Positions 22,973 to 32,543 of a stretch of DNA of 47,498 nt are shown here, piece after piece (the stretch's first letter is position 1; each line of letters begins with the position of its first letter). The stretch is taken from NCBI GenBank assembly GCA_023150835.1, contig JAKLKB010000074.1, positions 1-47,498 of the forward strand, read 5' to 3'. The notes below the pieces were generated by a model that searched no databases, had not been told where the DNA came from, and was given only the letters and a program-made list of their open reading frames with translations. A program made the position numbers and the translations under genes. This stretch comes from Myxococcota bacterium (GTDB lineage: Bacteria > Myxococcota_C > UBA6777).

Positions 22973-25882
22973 ATGCAAGCCTTCATCAAGAATCGTTTTT
23001 TTCGGTCGCTCCCCATGCGGATGGGTTTGTGTTTCCTGCTTTTGAGCCTTCCCGCTTTCTCGTTGTTTCTCGGATGCGGTGAATGCCGCAATGATAGCGA
23101 TTGTCCATCGACTTCTCTTTGCACAGAAGGCGCATGTGTCGAAAAAAACCAACCCCCTGTGCGCCGCCCCCCCGGCTCGGAGTGCGTAGACAGCGAGCGC
23201 CGCGCTTGTTACAACGGACCCACCAAGACCCAAAGCATCGGCATCTGCAAAGCTGGTCAACAGACTTGCCAAAACGGCCAATGGAGCGCGTGTGCGGGAG
23301 AAGTGACGCCCGCTGAAAAAGAAGAATGTGATGGCGTAGACAACAACTGCGACGGCCAAGTCGACGAAGGCTGCACTTGCAAAAACGGCGACAAACAAGC
23401 CTGTTATACAGGAAGTGCCGAAACACGCGCCAAAGGCGAATGCAAAGACGGCGAACAGATCTGCATCAACGGACTCTGGGGCGAATGCTTGCAACAGACC
23501 CTTCCCCAAGCCGAAGTATGCGACGGCAAAGACAACGATTGCAACGGAAAAATCGACGACGACGTCAAAAAAAGCTGCCAATCACAGTGCGGACTCGGCG
23601 AAGAGATCTGCCAAAACGGCCAATTCCAACCCTGCAACGCACGCACTCCAAGCCCCGAAAAATGCGGCGACAACATCGACAACGATTGCAACGGCTCCAC
23701 CGACGAAGGCTGTGAGTGTGCCCCCAGTACCTCCCGCGATTGCTACACAGGCCCTCCAAGCACCCAAGGCGTCGGCCCTTGCACCCAAGGCAAACAGACC
23801 TGTAGCGCCGATGGCAAGTGGCAAAGCTGCACAGGGCAAGTTACCCCCCAAGTCGAGCAATGCAACCGCAAAGATGACGATTGCAACGGGCGTATCGACG
23901 ACAACTTGACCCGTCCCTGTCAACGCGGTTGCAATACCGGCAAAGAAACCTGTAGCGATGGAACATGGAAAGCCTGTGATGCAAAAGCCGCAGATGCCGA
24001 AGTATGCGACGGGAAAGACAACGACTGCGACGGAAAAACCGACAACTTGGTCGGTGGTGGCACTTGTGAATGCCTTGTCGGACAAAAAGAATTCTGCTAT
24101 GACGGCCCCGCAAACACCGCAGGTATCGGCCTTTGCGCACGCGGTGAACGGATCTGCCAGTCCACAGGCAAGTGGTCTCCTTGCCTCAACCAGATCACCC
24201 CATCACCCGAGATCTGCGACGGCAAAGACAACAACTGTGACGGACAAGTCGACAACAACACCACCGGCGGAAAACTCGACCGCGATTGTTACGATGGGCC
24301 CGCAGGAACCGATCAACGTGGCGTCTGCAAAAAAGGCAAAGAGACCTGCAACAACGGGGTCTGGAGTGTATGCGTCGGACAGATCAAGCCCACCACCGAG
24401 ATCTGCGACAACAAAGACAACAACTGCGACGGCAAAATCGATGAAGGCGTCTCACGCGATTGTTATAGTGGACCCGCAGGGACCGAAGGCACAGGTATCT
24501 GTAAAAAAGGCTTGCAAACCTGTACGGCGGGTGTTTGGGGGGCTTGCCTTGGCGAAGTCGCCCCGCGCACCGAGGTCTGCAACAACCTTGACGACGATTG
24601 CAACGGCGTCAAAGACGACAAAGGCGCTTGTGACGTCTGCCAAAGCGGTCAGAGCCAAGCCTGCTATACAGGCCCCCAAAGCACCCGAAACACCCTCCCT
24701 TGCAAAGAAGGCACCTCCACCTGCATCAACGGTCAATGGGGTACTTGCACAGGCGAAGTTAAACCGATCTCCGAGACCTGCAACAACAAAGACGATGATT
24801 GCGACGGAAACATCGACAACGGCATAACGCGGCCCTGCTCGAACAACTGCGGCACAGGCACAGAAACCTGCTCCGCTGGGACATGGATCAACTGCAACGC
24901 CCCCAAACCAACCACCGAGATCTGCAACAACAAAGACGACGACTGCAACGGCCAGATCGACGATGGTCTCTCCTGCACCATCCTCGCGACGGGAGATATC
25001 GCAGGAACCGCGATCCTCTGGAACCCCTTTACTCGCACCAAGCTCCAAACCATCGCCAGTCAAGCCGAGATCTACGTCATCGCCTTTAGCCCCGACAAAC
25101 AATCCTTTGCCGTCGGAAACACCAACCAAGTCGAACTTCGTTATGCGGCCACAGGCGTCCGCTATCGCACCCTCAATTTCACAGGGATCGCCCGATCGAT
25201 CGCGTGGTCCAAAGACAGCACCCGCATCGCCGTCGGAACCAGCGCAGGAACCGCCACCATCTGGAATGCCACCACAGGCGCGATTATCCGCAGCGGCCTT
25301 ACGCATCCCTATACTGTGCGCGGCCTTGCCTTTCACCCCACCCAAGACCTGCTTCTCTCCACCAGCGACAACATCGTCTACTTCTGGAATCCCACTACAG
25401 GCGCACAGATCCGCCAAACCCCCGTCACCTTCACCATCTACGCCCTTGACCTCAGCCCCGATGGAAACTCCTTCTTGATCGGCGGATACCACGTCAGCAA
25501 CATCTATCCCGGTTTCCTCCAACTCTGGGATATCACCAACACCAGCGCCCCCACCCAAAAACTCTCCTTTACCGTCCCCGCCATCGTGTACAACTCGCGC
25601 TTTAGCCACGATGGAACGCACGTTATCGCTGCATACCTCGATGGCACCAGCGTTTGGCGTGTCCAAACTCAACAAAAAGTCGCCGAGATCAAACTTCCCG
25701 GACATTGGGTCTATACCGCCGATCTCACTCCCGACAACAAAACCCTCGCCGCCGGCGCTCGCACCAACGCCGCACTCAACGGCATCCTCTTCTTGTGGGA
25801 TATCTCTCAAAGTCCGCCCGTTGAACTCCTTAAAAACACCGATCACACCCGCTATCTCTGGGGAATGGACTTCCGCCCCTAA
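22973..25882 (+). CDS. MopE-type motif and WD40 repeat lipoprotein
   Basis: A 969-aa exported protein. The signal peptide ends FLGC (lipobox near residue 27-30). Residues 35-665 contain ten MopE-like metal-binding motifs such as ECDGVDNNCDGQVDEG and VCDGKDNDCNGKIDDD, alternating with cysteine-rich modules of form CYTGPxxTxGxGxCKxGxQTC. The rest (668-969) is a WD40 propeller: ATGDIAGTAILWNPFT, VYFWNPTTGAQIR, LFLWDI and others. The Asp/Asn-rich motifs probably bind Ca or Cu. Many Myxococcota surface proteins use these motifs, but joining them to a propeller is unusual. GAGG lies 6 bases before ATG 22973. It is probably anchored in the outer membrane as a binding scaffold. Confidence 0.88.
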   Translation: MQAFIKNRFFRSLPMRMGLCFLLLSLPAFSLFLGCGECRNDSDCPSTSLCTEGACVEKNQPPVRRPPGSECVDSERRACYNGPTKTQSIGICKAGQQTCQNGQWSACAGEVTPAEKEECDGVDNNCDGQVDEGCTCKNGDKQACYTGSAETRAKGECKDGEQICINGLWGECLQQTLPQAEVCDGKDNDCNGKIDDDVKKSCQSQCGLGEEICQNGQFQPCNARTPSPEKCGDNIDNDCNGSTDEGCECAPSTSRDCYTGPPSTQGVGPCTQGKQTCSADGKWQSCTGQVTPQVEQCNRKDDDCNGRIDDNLTRPCQRGCNTGKETCSDGTWKACDAKAADAEVCDGKDNDCDGKTDNLVGGGTCECLVGQKEFCYDGPANTAGIGLCARGERICQSTGKWSPCLNQITPSPEICDGKDNNCDGQVDNNTTGGKLDRDCYDGPAGTDQRGVCKKGKETCNNGVWSVCVGQIKPTTEICDNKDNNCDGKIDEGVSRDCYSGPAGTEGTGICKKGLQTCTAGVWGACLGEVAPRTEVCNNLDDDCNGVKDDKGACDVCQSGQSQACYTGPQSTRNTLPCKEGTSTCINGQWGTCTGEVKPISETCNNKDDDCDGNIDNGITRPCSNNCGTGTETCSAGTWINCNAPKPTTEICNNKDDDCNGQIDDGLSCTILATGDIAGTAILWNPFTRTKLQTIASQAEIYVIAFSPDKQSFAVGNTNQVELRYAATGVRYRTLNFTGIARSIAWSKDSTRIAVGTSAGTATIWNATTGAIIRSGLTHPYTVRGLAFHPTQDLLLSTSDNIVYFWNPTTGAQIRQTPVTFTIYALDLSPDGNSFLIGGYHVSNIYPGFLQLWDITNTSAPTQKLSFTVPAIVYNSRFSHDGTHVIAAYLDGTSVWRVQTQQKVAEIKLPGHWVYTADLTPDNKTLAAGARTNAALNGILFLWDISQSPPVELLKNTDHTRYLWGMDFRP

Positions 25883-26013
25883 ACAACAGCAAAAAAACAC
25901 CGACCTCTTGCCCCCGAACAACAGCAAAAAAAACATGGACGTGTGACGGGCTGTGACTACCTTGGGCTGCATGGTGATATCGATTCTTTGCAGAAACTCC
26001 AAAGGAGAATCCC

Positions 26014-26583
26014 ATGCGCCACTCTTCTTCTTTACCCACCCCCCAAGGCATCGGAGCCATCCTCCAAAAGACCCTCCAAAAAGCGGGAATCCAACAACAC
26101 GCTGCCCCCACACAAACCACCGAAGCCCTTGTCTATCGGGCTTGGATCGATATCGCTGGCGAGCAAGTTGCCGCCATCTCCCGTCCCACCGCCTTTTCCG
26201 AAGGCAACCTCACCGTCGAAGTCTCCGAAAAAGTCTGGCTCCAAGAACTCCATTATTTTCGCGGACGCTACCTCCAACAGATCAACGAAGCCCTCCGCCG
26301 TCACACCGTTCACCAGATCACCTTTACACTCGCCAAACAAGACGACGACACACCTGTCCCTCTGCGTGTCGAATCCGATGCTTCGAACGATCCAGCCCCC
26401 GACTCCCCGCGTTGGCTCTCCGAAGTCCTCCCCGAAGACGTCCGCGCCAACATCGAAGCCAAACTCGCCGATATGCCCGAAAGCGATCTCAAAAACAGCG
26501 CTCGCCGTATCCTGATCCGCCACCACCAGATCCAACAGATGCGACACCGTCAAAAACGACCCCGCCTCCCTTCCTCTTCGTGA
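26014..26583 (+). CDS. dciA: DciA-family (DUF721) helicase loader
   Basis: A 189-aa protein with the DUF721/DciA domain in its first 110 residues: GIGAILQKTLQKAGI, then YRAWIDIAGEQVAAISRP, then GNLTVEVSEKVWLQEL. DciA loads the replicative helicase DnaB onto DNA in bacteria lacking DnaC. GGAG lies 7 bases before ATG 26014. The C-terminal 80 residues are polar and basic and carry no known domain. It is followed by dispersed repeats. Confidence 0.9.
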   Translation: MRHSSSLPTPQGIGAILQKTLQKAGIQQHAAPTQTTEALVYRAWIDIAGEQVAAISRPTAFSEGNLTVEVSEKVWLQELHYFRGRYLQQINEALRRHTVHQITFTLAKQDDDTPVPLRVESDASNDPAPDSPRWLSEVLPEDVRANIEAKLADMPESDLKNSARRILIRHHQIQQMRHRQKRPRLPSSS

Positions 26584-26675
26584 TACTCGATCCACCCGTG
26601 CATCGTGGAGAGGGGGTTCTATTTCACTCCATGCAAACCCTATCACTCGATCCACCCGTGCATCGTGGAGAGGGG
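26583..26675. repeat. Two copies of a ~31-bp repeat
   Basis: ACTCGATCCACCCGTGCATC then GTGGAGAGGGGG occurs at 26583-26614 and 26644-26675, 61 bases apart. It begins right at the dciA stop codon (TGATACTCG). No hairpin of note. Confidence 0.85.
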
Positions 26676-26772
26676 GCTGGGGTGATGCGGGGGATGCGGG
26701 TGGCTTCTCCCTGACTTGATGGAAAACATTCGGTGGCTCTAGGAGAATAGACGAAGTGCCCGAGTGTTCGCC

Positions 26773-26889
26773 CCCTGTGGCTCTTCGTCGCTCCTACGCG
26801 ATGCCTTTGGCTTTGCAAAGAGGGCGACCCTCCTAATGGGGTCGCCTCTACCCTGTGGCTCTTCGTCGCTCCTACGCGATGCCTTTGGC
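26773..26889. repeat. 39-bp direct repeat pair flanking a hairpin
   Basis: CCCTGTGGCTCTTCGTCGCT and following bases to GATGCCTTTGGC are exact 39-bp copies at 26773-26811 and 26851-26889. Between them lies GGGCGACC...GGTCGCC, a hairpin. The second copy overlaps the end of the HAD gene. Confidence 0.93.
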
Positions 26890-27606
26890 CCCCTCTTCGG
26901 CCTTTTTCCAGTCCAAGATCACCCATCCTCGCCGCGTCGCTTCACGGCGCAGACGCGGATCGGGATTCACCACACGCGGATTCTTCACGCGCTCCAACAT
27001 CGGCAGATCAGTGAGCGAGTCGGTATAAAAAAAGCTGCCGTCCAGATCCACACCATGCTCTTTTGCCCATCGTTCGGCCCAGATCACCTTTCCCTCACCG
27101 TGACATAGCGGCCCATCAAAATCCCCCGTCAGTCGGCCCTCTTCGTCTAGCGCAAAGCGATTCGCCAACCAATCATCCAACGACCACACTTGGCGCGCAT
27201 ACTCCGCTGCATAACACGAACTGCTTGTCAACAACACACACGGATGGCCTAACGCACGATGCCTTGCCAGCGCCACTTCTGCACCGGGTTGGAGATGCTG
27301 CACCACCTCTTGCGCAAACCACCGATACGTCGAATCACGCAAGCTTTGATCCGGATCACCACGATAACTCTCGATGGCCTTTTTCAACACACGATCCATA
27401 TCCACCAACGAAAAATGATACAGCGAAAGATACCAAAAGCCTTGTAAGGCCGTCCACAGCGAGATCCGACCGTGCCGAAACGCATGCTTGACATACAACG
27501 TCCCACTGTTCACGCGGATCAACGTCCGATCCAGATCAAAAAAAGCGGCGATCTTTCGCTTCGCAAGACTTTGGTTCTCAACACGTTCTTGTTCTATTGA
27601 CGCCAA
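26872..27606 (-). CDS. HAD-superfamily (subfamily IB) phosphatase
   Basis: A 244-aa hydrolase of the SerB-like HAD-IB type. Motif I is FFDLDRTL (nucleophile Asp and the general acid Asp two later), motif II is LLTSSS, and motif IV is FYTDSLTDLPML. The cap is helical (about 45-120). The start is TTG at 27606, an uncommon start, chosen because GGAGG lies six bases upstream and no ATG or GTG is better. The last five residues (AKGIA) and the stop lie inside a 39-bp dispersed repeat, suggesting that the original 3' end was replaced. Substrate is unknown; phosphoserine or a phospho-lipid head group are typical. Confidence 0.85.
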   Translation of the reverse strand: MASIEQERVENQSLAKRKIAAFFDLDRTLIRVNSGTLYVKHAFRHGRISLWTALQGFWYLSLYHFSLVDMDRVLKKAIESYRGDPDQSLRDSTYRWFAQEVVQHLQPGAEVALARHRALGHPCVLLTSSSCYAAEYARQVWSLDDWLANRFALDEEGRLTGDFDGPLCHGEGKVIWAERWAKEHGVDLDGSFFYTDSLTDLPMLERVKNPRVVNPDPRLRREATRRGWVILDWKKAEEGAKGIA

Positions 27607-27981
27607 TGGGGCCTCCTTCGCTTGCTGTCAACCGCTTACCCTCACGAACACAGCGTTTTTTGTCAAACAGCCAGTCCTATTCTGAAGACGGCGAGACCAC
27701 AACGGATTTCAAGGGTCTCTCATCACGATGCGGCGCGTTATCACGCTTTCCCTTTCTTGCAAAGGGTTCGCTTTTTGATGCGCTGTATGTCAAGACATGG
27801 AGGTCGTGCATTGAGCGAGGCAGGAAACACCCATCATTAGGCGGTTGCATCCGCCGTAGGCTCTGCGTACAATGCACCCGAACCTCCGCGTGAAGGAAGC
27901 ATCGTTTTTTTTCCTTGCTTTCGCGCAAGGCATGACTGGGATGGCGCTCCATCACCAGCGTTTTTTTGGGAGTTCTTTACC
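27607..27981. other. Intergenic region with promoter for the 1442-aa gene
   Basis: Between divergent genes, 375 bases. Apart from the promoter noted at 27845 I see no gene, RNA or repeat here. Confidence 0.6.
27845..27873 (+). promoter_or_regulatory. Sigma70-type promoter upstream of the cysteine-rich lipoprotein gene
   Basis: TTGCAT (27845-27850) and TACAAT (27868-27873) are exactly 17 bases apart, each 5 of 6 or better match to consensus apart from the last base. The start would be about 27880, leaving a leader of about 100 bases. Confidence 0.7.
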
Positions 27982-30900
27982 ATGCATTCATCCGCAACCC
28001 CTCCACCTATCTCCCACGCCCCCAAAGCCCGACAGGCTCTGGGACGCATCGCCTGGTTCTGCTTGCTCTTTGGCGGGCTTCTGTTCAACAGCAACTGCGC
28101 CTCCAAATTTCCGAGCGAAAAGATCGTCTTCAAATCCCATCCCGAATGTGACCCTCTCAGCTTCCTCAAAACCGTGCAACTCGATTATGTCAATGTCAGC
28201 CTCCAAATCGGCGAAAATGACACAGACGACACAAGAGCCATCAACGGCCAAGTCGGCCAAGTCACCCATACCCCCGAAGGCAAAACCGCCGACTACACAA
28301 AAAAAGGGAACTTCTTCAACGAAGTGTTCCGTGAACCCGAGGTCGTCAAAAACGGCGTTCGCCCCGCTGCAGGTGAAAAAGTTGCGATCGAAGCAGATAC
28401 CGTCGAAGTCCAATCCGTTGATGAATGGGGTTGCCTTGTCACCGTTTGGAGAGGTAAAAACCCTGCAGAAGAAGGGGAGCGCCGCTACTACACGATGGTT
28501 TCCATCAACGGCCAAGGCGAGATGAAAGATCTCGATGGTATCGAGGAAAACGGCGTAAAAAGCACACAACCTGTCCTTTCTATGCCCAAAGATCTGAACA
28601 AAGCCAAGAAGATCTACGCTCGCCTCTTCATCATCCGAAAAAGCTTCTTGCGCACAGGCCCCCCCACCATCAAAGACGGCAAGATCACCGCGCAACGCTC
28701 GCTCGATCAACTCCGCGCAACCTGCGAGTCCATCGACAAAAACCCCTCCTATCTTTGCTTTACAGAACCCACGCGCTGCTACTTTGTCGTCAACTACTAC
28801 CTCCAACGCAATGCCGATGGCAGCGGGCAAGCCTTTGACCTCGCAGAAGAACCCGACAGCGACTTCAAAGTTCATGGTGATAAACAACAAACACCCCGCG
28901 TCTGCCGCCTTTGTCACCCCGAGATCTGCGACGGAAAAGACAACGACTGCGACTGCCCACCCGGCGAAGACTGCAAAGCTTACGCAGATAACCTTGTCGG
29001 GCAAAAGGTCGATCTCACACAAAAGCGTAACAATCAACAAAAAAACCTCTTAACCGTTGCTTGTTTTGCTTATGAATCTCGCCAAATCGACCGACCCAAC
29101 AAAGACCCGGGCGTGGGGTTCAACCAATCCGATGGATTGCCCTTCGCCGAGTGCGCGGCCGGAACCCGTTATTGCTTGGATGGTGGCCTGTTTGGGGCAA
29201 AATGCGAAGGCGAGGGACCACCCGCGAGCAAACAGCGTTGCCGCTCCGGTAACTGCCAAAGTGGTACGCCCACCAGTTGCCCGCTCCCTGATGGAAAACA
29301 AGAATGTGTCGACTTGCAAACCAATTCCGCACACTGCGGTGCGTGCGGCAAAGTCTGCCAAAACGGGCAAACGTGTATCGGCGGAAAATGCCAATGTTCG
29401 GGACTTTTGCCCGACGACTGCACGGGCGTCTGCAAAAACATCCTGTCAGATAACCAAAACTGCGGTGCTTGCGGCAAAAAGTGCGATGCCGGTAAGCTCT
29501 GCGCAGGCGGAGTATGCCTTGACAACTGCCCCACAGGACAATCCCCTTGTTCGGGGGGCTGCGTTGATCTGAAATCCGACCTCTTCCACTGCGGAGCATG
29601 CGGCACCGAATGCAAAAGCGGTAACAAGTGCATCAGCGGCGTTTGCCAATGCGAAGCCGAAGGCCCTCTCCCCAACAATTGCGGCGGTGTTTGCAAAAAT
29701 CTTCAATCCGACAACGAAAACTGCGGAACCTGCGGCAAAAAGTGCGACTCGGGAAAACTCTGCTCCGGCGGAAACTGCCTTGATAACTGCCCTGCTGGAC
29801 AAGACCCTTGTACGGGCGGATGCGCCGACCTCAAGATCGACTCCAATAACTGTGGCGCTTGTGGTCGCAAGTGTACAGGCGGAAAGATCTGCATCAACAA
29901 CCAAAACAAAGGCGAGTGCCAATGCACGGGCGATATCCCCAACGACTGCAACGGCGTTTGCAAAAACTTTTCATCCGACAACGAAAACTGCGGATCTTGC
30001 GGCAACAAATGCGCAGCCGGAAAGATCTGCTCGGGTGGAAAATGCCTTGACAACTGTCCCACAGGGCAAAACCCTTGCAGTGGCGGTTGCGTCGATCTCA
30101 AGACCGATCCCAAACATTGCGGCGCTTGTGGCGTCGCCTGTTCCGGCGGAAAAGCATGTATCGGTTCCTCGTGTCGATGTGATCCCAGCAGCGATCTCCC
30201 CAACGATTGCAACGGTATCTGCAAAAACTTCGCTTCCGATAACCTCCACTGCGGCGGTTGTGGCAAACCGTGTGCTTCTGGAAAACTCTGCTCTGGCGGT
30301 CTATGCCGTGACAACTGCCCCACAGGGCAAACCCCGTGTAGTGGCGGGTGTGCCGATCTCAAGACGGATTCCAACCATTGTGGGGTTTGTGGGGGCAAGT
30401 GCGCCGGCGGAAAAGTCTGCGTCAACGGACAATGCCTCTGTACGGGCGATACCCCCAACGATTGCAATGGTGTCTGCAAAAACTTTGCGTCCGACAACGA
30501 AAACTGCGGTTCCTGCGGCAAAAAGTGCGATGCTGGCAAGATCTGTTCTGGCGGTCAATGCCGTGACAACTGTCCCACGGGACAAAGTCCTTGTAGCGGG
30601 GCGTGTGTCAACCTTAATGCCGACGCCAACAACTGCGGATCTTGTGGAACCAAATGCAACGGCGGAAAGATCTGCTCAAATCGTACATGCGTCTGCGATC
30701 CAGCGGGCCTTCTCCCCAACGAATGCAACAGCGTTTGTCGCAACTTTGCATCCGACAACGATAACTGCGGTTCCTGCGGCAAAAAGTGCGACTCCGGCAA
30801 GATCTGCTCTGGCGGAAACTGCCTTGACAACTGCCCCAGCGGACAAAACGCTTGTACGGGCGGTTGTGCCGACCTCACCAAAGATATCAACAACTGCGGT

Positions 30901-32310
30901 GCGTGTGGAACCAAATGCACAGGCGGCAAAGTTTGTATCAACCGACAATGCCGCTGCGATCCCTCCGGCCCCGTCCCCAACGACTGCAACGGCGTCTGCA
31001 AAAACACCCAATCCGACCTCACCAATTGCGGTAGTTGCAGCGTTCCCTGCGCAAGCGGAAAGATCTGCTCGGGTGGAAACTGCCTCGATAGCTGTCCCTC
31101 AGGGCAAACTCCCTGTTCGGGTGGATGCTTTAACCTCACAGAAAGCACCACACATTGCGGATCGTGTGGACTCCCTTGCACGGGTGCCAGCAAATGTTGC
31201 AACGGAACCTGCCGCAACCTCGCTGCAGACAACAGCAACTGTGGTGCTTGTGGTACCTCTTGCTCGGGCGGCAAAGTCTGTGTAAGCGCCCAATGCGTCG
31301 ATAACTGTACCGGCAGCCAAATCAACTGCAGCGGCACTTGCCACGATCCACAAACCAGCAACCAACACTGTGGGGGCTGCAACACCGCTTGCCCCGGTGG
31401 ACAAAGCTGCACCAACGGAAAGTGTTGTCCCAACGGGCAAACCAACTGTGGCGGCACTTGTCGCAACCTTCAATCCGACGACAACCACTGCGGATCGTGC
31501 GGGCTTGTTTGCTCGGGTGGGCGGGACTGCCAAAGCGGATCGTGCGTCTGCCCCACCGCAGGACAACAGTTCTGCGGCGGAAACTGTGTCGACACCCTCT
31601 CAAGCACCACCAACTGCGGTACTTGTGGAAGCGCCTGTAGCTCCCCTCGCTCCTGCCAAAACGGTTCTTGCCTTTGCACCAGCGGACTCAGCTTCTGCGG
31701 TGGAAGCTGCGTAGACACCAACACGAGCACCTCCCATTGCGGTAGCTGCAACAGTCCATGCCCCGTCAATTCCGCCTGTACGGGTGGCGCTTGTGCTTGT
31801 TCTGGCGGACGCACCTTTTGCGGCGGAAGCTGCGTGGATACCAGCGCAAGTAACGCCCATTGTGGTGGCTGCAACAGCCCATGCCCCTCAGGTTCGTCTT
31901 GCGCGGGCAGCACGTGTGTTTGCTCTGGCGGACTCAACCTTTGCGGTGGTGGTTGTGTGGATACCGCAACCAACAACACCCATTGCGGTGGTTGCAACAG
32001 CCCATGCCCCACGAACTCCAGTTGCACCAGCGGCACGTGTGTTTGCTCTGGCGGCCCCCAAAACAAGATCTGCGCGGGTCAATGCGTCAACACCAACACA
32101 AGCAACACCCATTGCGGCAGTTGCAACAGCCCATGCCCCACGAACTCGACCTGCACAAGCGGGATCTGTGTCTGCGATGGCGGCGCGAACTTCAAGATCT
32201 GTGGCGGCAATTGTGTAGACACCAGCACAAACACTTCTCACTGCGGCACTTGTGGCAACGACTGCAAAGGCGCAACCCCCAATTGCGTCAACAGCGTTTG
32301 CGTTCCTTAA
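27982..32310 (+). CDS. Giant cysteine-rich repeat lipoprotein
   Basis: A 1442-aa exported protein. The signal sequence ends LFNSNC (lipobox, Cys near 38-39). Residues 40-310 form a non-repetitive domain, followed by one MopE-like motif (CDGKDNDCDCPPGEDC). From about 430 to the end it is a long run of some two dozen modules of form (N/H)CGxCGxxC, with linkers like GKICSGGxCLDNCPTGQxPCSGGC. The cysteine pattern (about every 4-8 residues) suggests disulfide-rich rods or metal binding. The last third uses shorter modules, CxGGxxFCGGxCVDTxTxxxHCGxCNSPCP, showing two repeat generations. GGGAG sits 9 bases before ATG 27982. No known enzyme domain; likely a surface structural or adhesive protein. Confidence 0.88.
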   Translation: MHSSATPPPISHAPKARQALGRIAWFCLLFGGLLFNSNCASKFPSEKIVFKSHPECDPLSFLKTVQLDYVNVSLQIGENDTDDTRAINGQVGQVTHTPEGKTADYTKKGNFFNEVFREPEVVKNGVRPAAGEKVAIEADTVEVQSVDEWGCLVTVWRGKNPAEEGERRYYTMVSINGQGEMKDLDGIEENGVKSTQPVLSMPKDLNKAKKIYARLFIIRKSFLRTGPPTIKDGKITAQRSLDQLRATCESIDKNPSYLCFTEPTRCYFVVNYYLQRNADGSGQAFDLAEEPDSDFKVHGDKQQTPRVCRLCHPEICDGKDNDCDCPPGEDCKAYADNLVGQKVDLTQKRNNQQKNLLTVACFAYESRQIDRPNKDPGVGFNQSDGLPFAECAAGTRYCLDGGLFGAKCEGEGPPASKQRCRSGNCQSGTPTSCPLPDGKQECVDLQTNSAHCGACGKVCQNGQTCIGGKCQCSGLLPDDCTGVCKNILSDNQNCGACGKKCDAGKLCAGGVCLDNCPTGQSPCSGGCVDLKSDLFHCGACGTECKSGNKCISGVCQCEAEGPLPNNCGGVCKNLQSDNENCGTCGKKCDSGKLCSGGNCLDNCPAGQDPCTGGCADLKIDSNNCGACGRKCTGGKICINNQNKGECQCTGDIPNDCNGVCKNFSSDNENCGSCGNKCAAGKICSGGKCLDNCPTGQNPCSGGCVDLKTDPKHCGACGVACSGGKACIGSSCRCDPSSDLPNDCNGICKNFASDNLHCGGCGKPCASGKLCSGGLCRDNCPTGQTPCSGGCADLKTDSNHCGVCGGKCAGGKVCVNGQCLCTGDTPNDCNGVCKNFASDNENCGSCGKKCDAGKICSGGQCRDNCPTGQSPCSGACVNLNADANNCGSCGTKCNGGKICSNRTCVCDPAGLLPNECNSVCRNFASDNDNCGSCGKKCDSGKICSGGNCLDNCPSGQNACTGGCADLTKDINNCGACGTKCTGGKVCINRQCRCDPSGPVPNDCNGVCKNTQSDLTNCGSCSVPCASGKICSGGNCLDSCPSGQTPCSGGCFNLTESTTHCGSCGLPCTGASKCCNGTCRNLAADNSNCGACGTSCSGGKVCVSAQCVDNCTGSQINCSGTCHDPQTSNQHCGGCNTACPGGQSCTNGKCCPNGQTNCGGTCRNLQSDDNHCGSCGLVCSGGRDCQSGSCVCPTAGQQFCGGNCVDTLSSTTNCGTCGSACSSPRSCQNGSCLCTSGLSFCGGSCVDTNTSTSHCGSCNSPCPVNSACTGGACACSGGRTFCGGSCVDTSASNAHCGGCNSPCPSGSSCAGSTCVCSGGLNLCGGGCVDTATNNTHCGGCNSPCPTNSSCTSGTCVCSGGPQNKICAGQCVNTNTSNTHCGSCNSPCPTNSTCTSGICVCDGGANFKICGGNCVDTSTNTSHCGTCGNDCKGATPNCVNSVCVP

Positions 32311-32360
32311 CGCACAGGCCGCCTCCACTTCAAACAACAGTCTGCTCACTTCGGCCTCCC

Positions 32361-32496
32361 CCATCCTTTCAGCCTGCTCCCCCCATCCTTTCAGCCTGCT
32401 CCCCCCATCCTTTCAGCCTGCTCCCCCCATCCTTTCAGCCTGCTCCCCCCATCCTTTCAGCCTGCTCCCCCCATCCTTTCAGCCTGCTCCCCCCAT
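32361..32496. repeat. 22-bp tandem repeat array, six units
   Basis: CCTTTCAGCCTGCTCCCCCC with AT repeats at 32365, 32387, 32409, 32431, 32453 and 32475. It lies between the stops of two convergent genes (32310 and 32544). Open frames across it are not genes. Confidence 0.95.
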
Positions 32497-32543
32497 CCCC
32501 TTCGCTTGTTGTTGCGCTCTCGTCGCTCAAATCGACTGCGGCA

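Noticed and set aside
24452-26113. 553-aa minus-strand frame opposite the MopE/WD40 gene
   Set aside because: Antisense shadow of a repeat-rich gene; no ribosome site and no domain.
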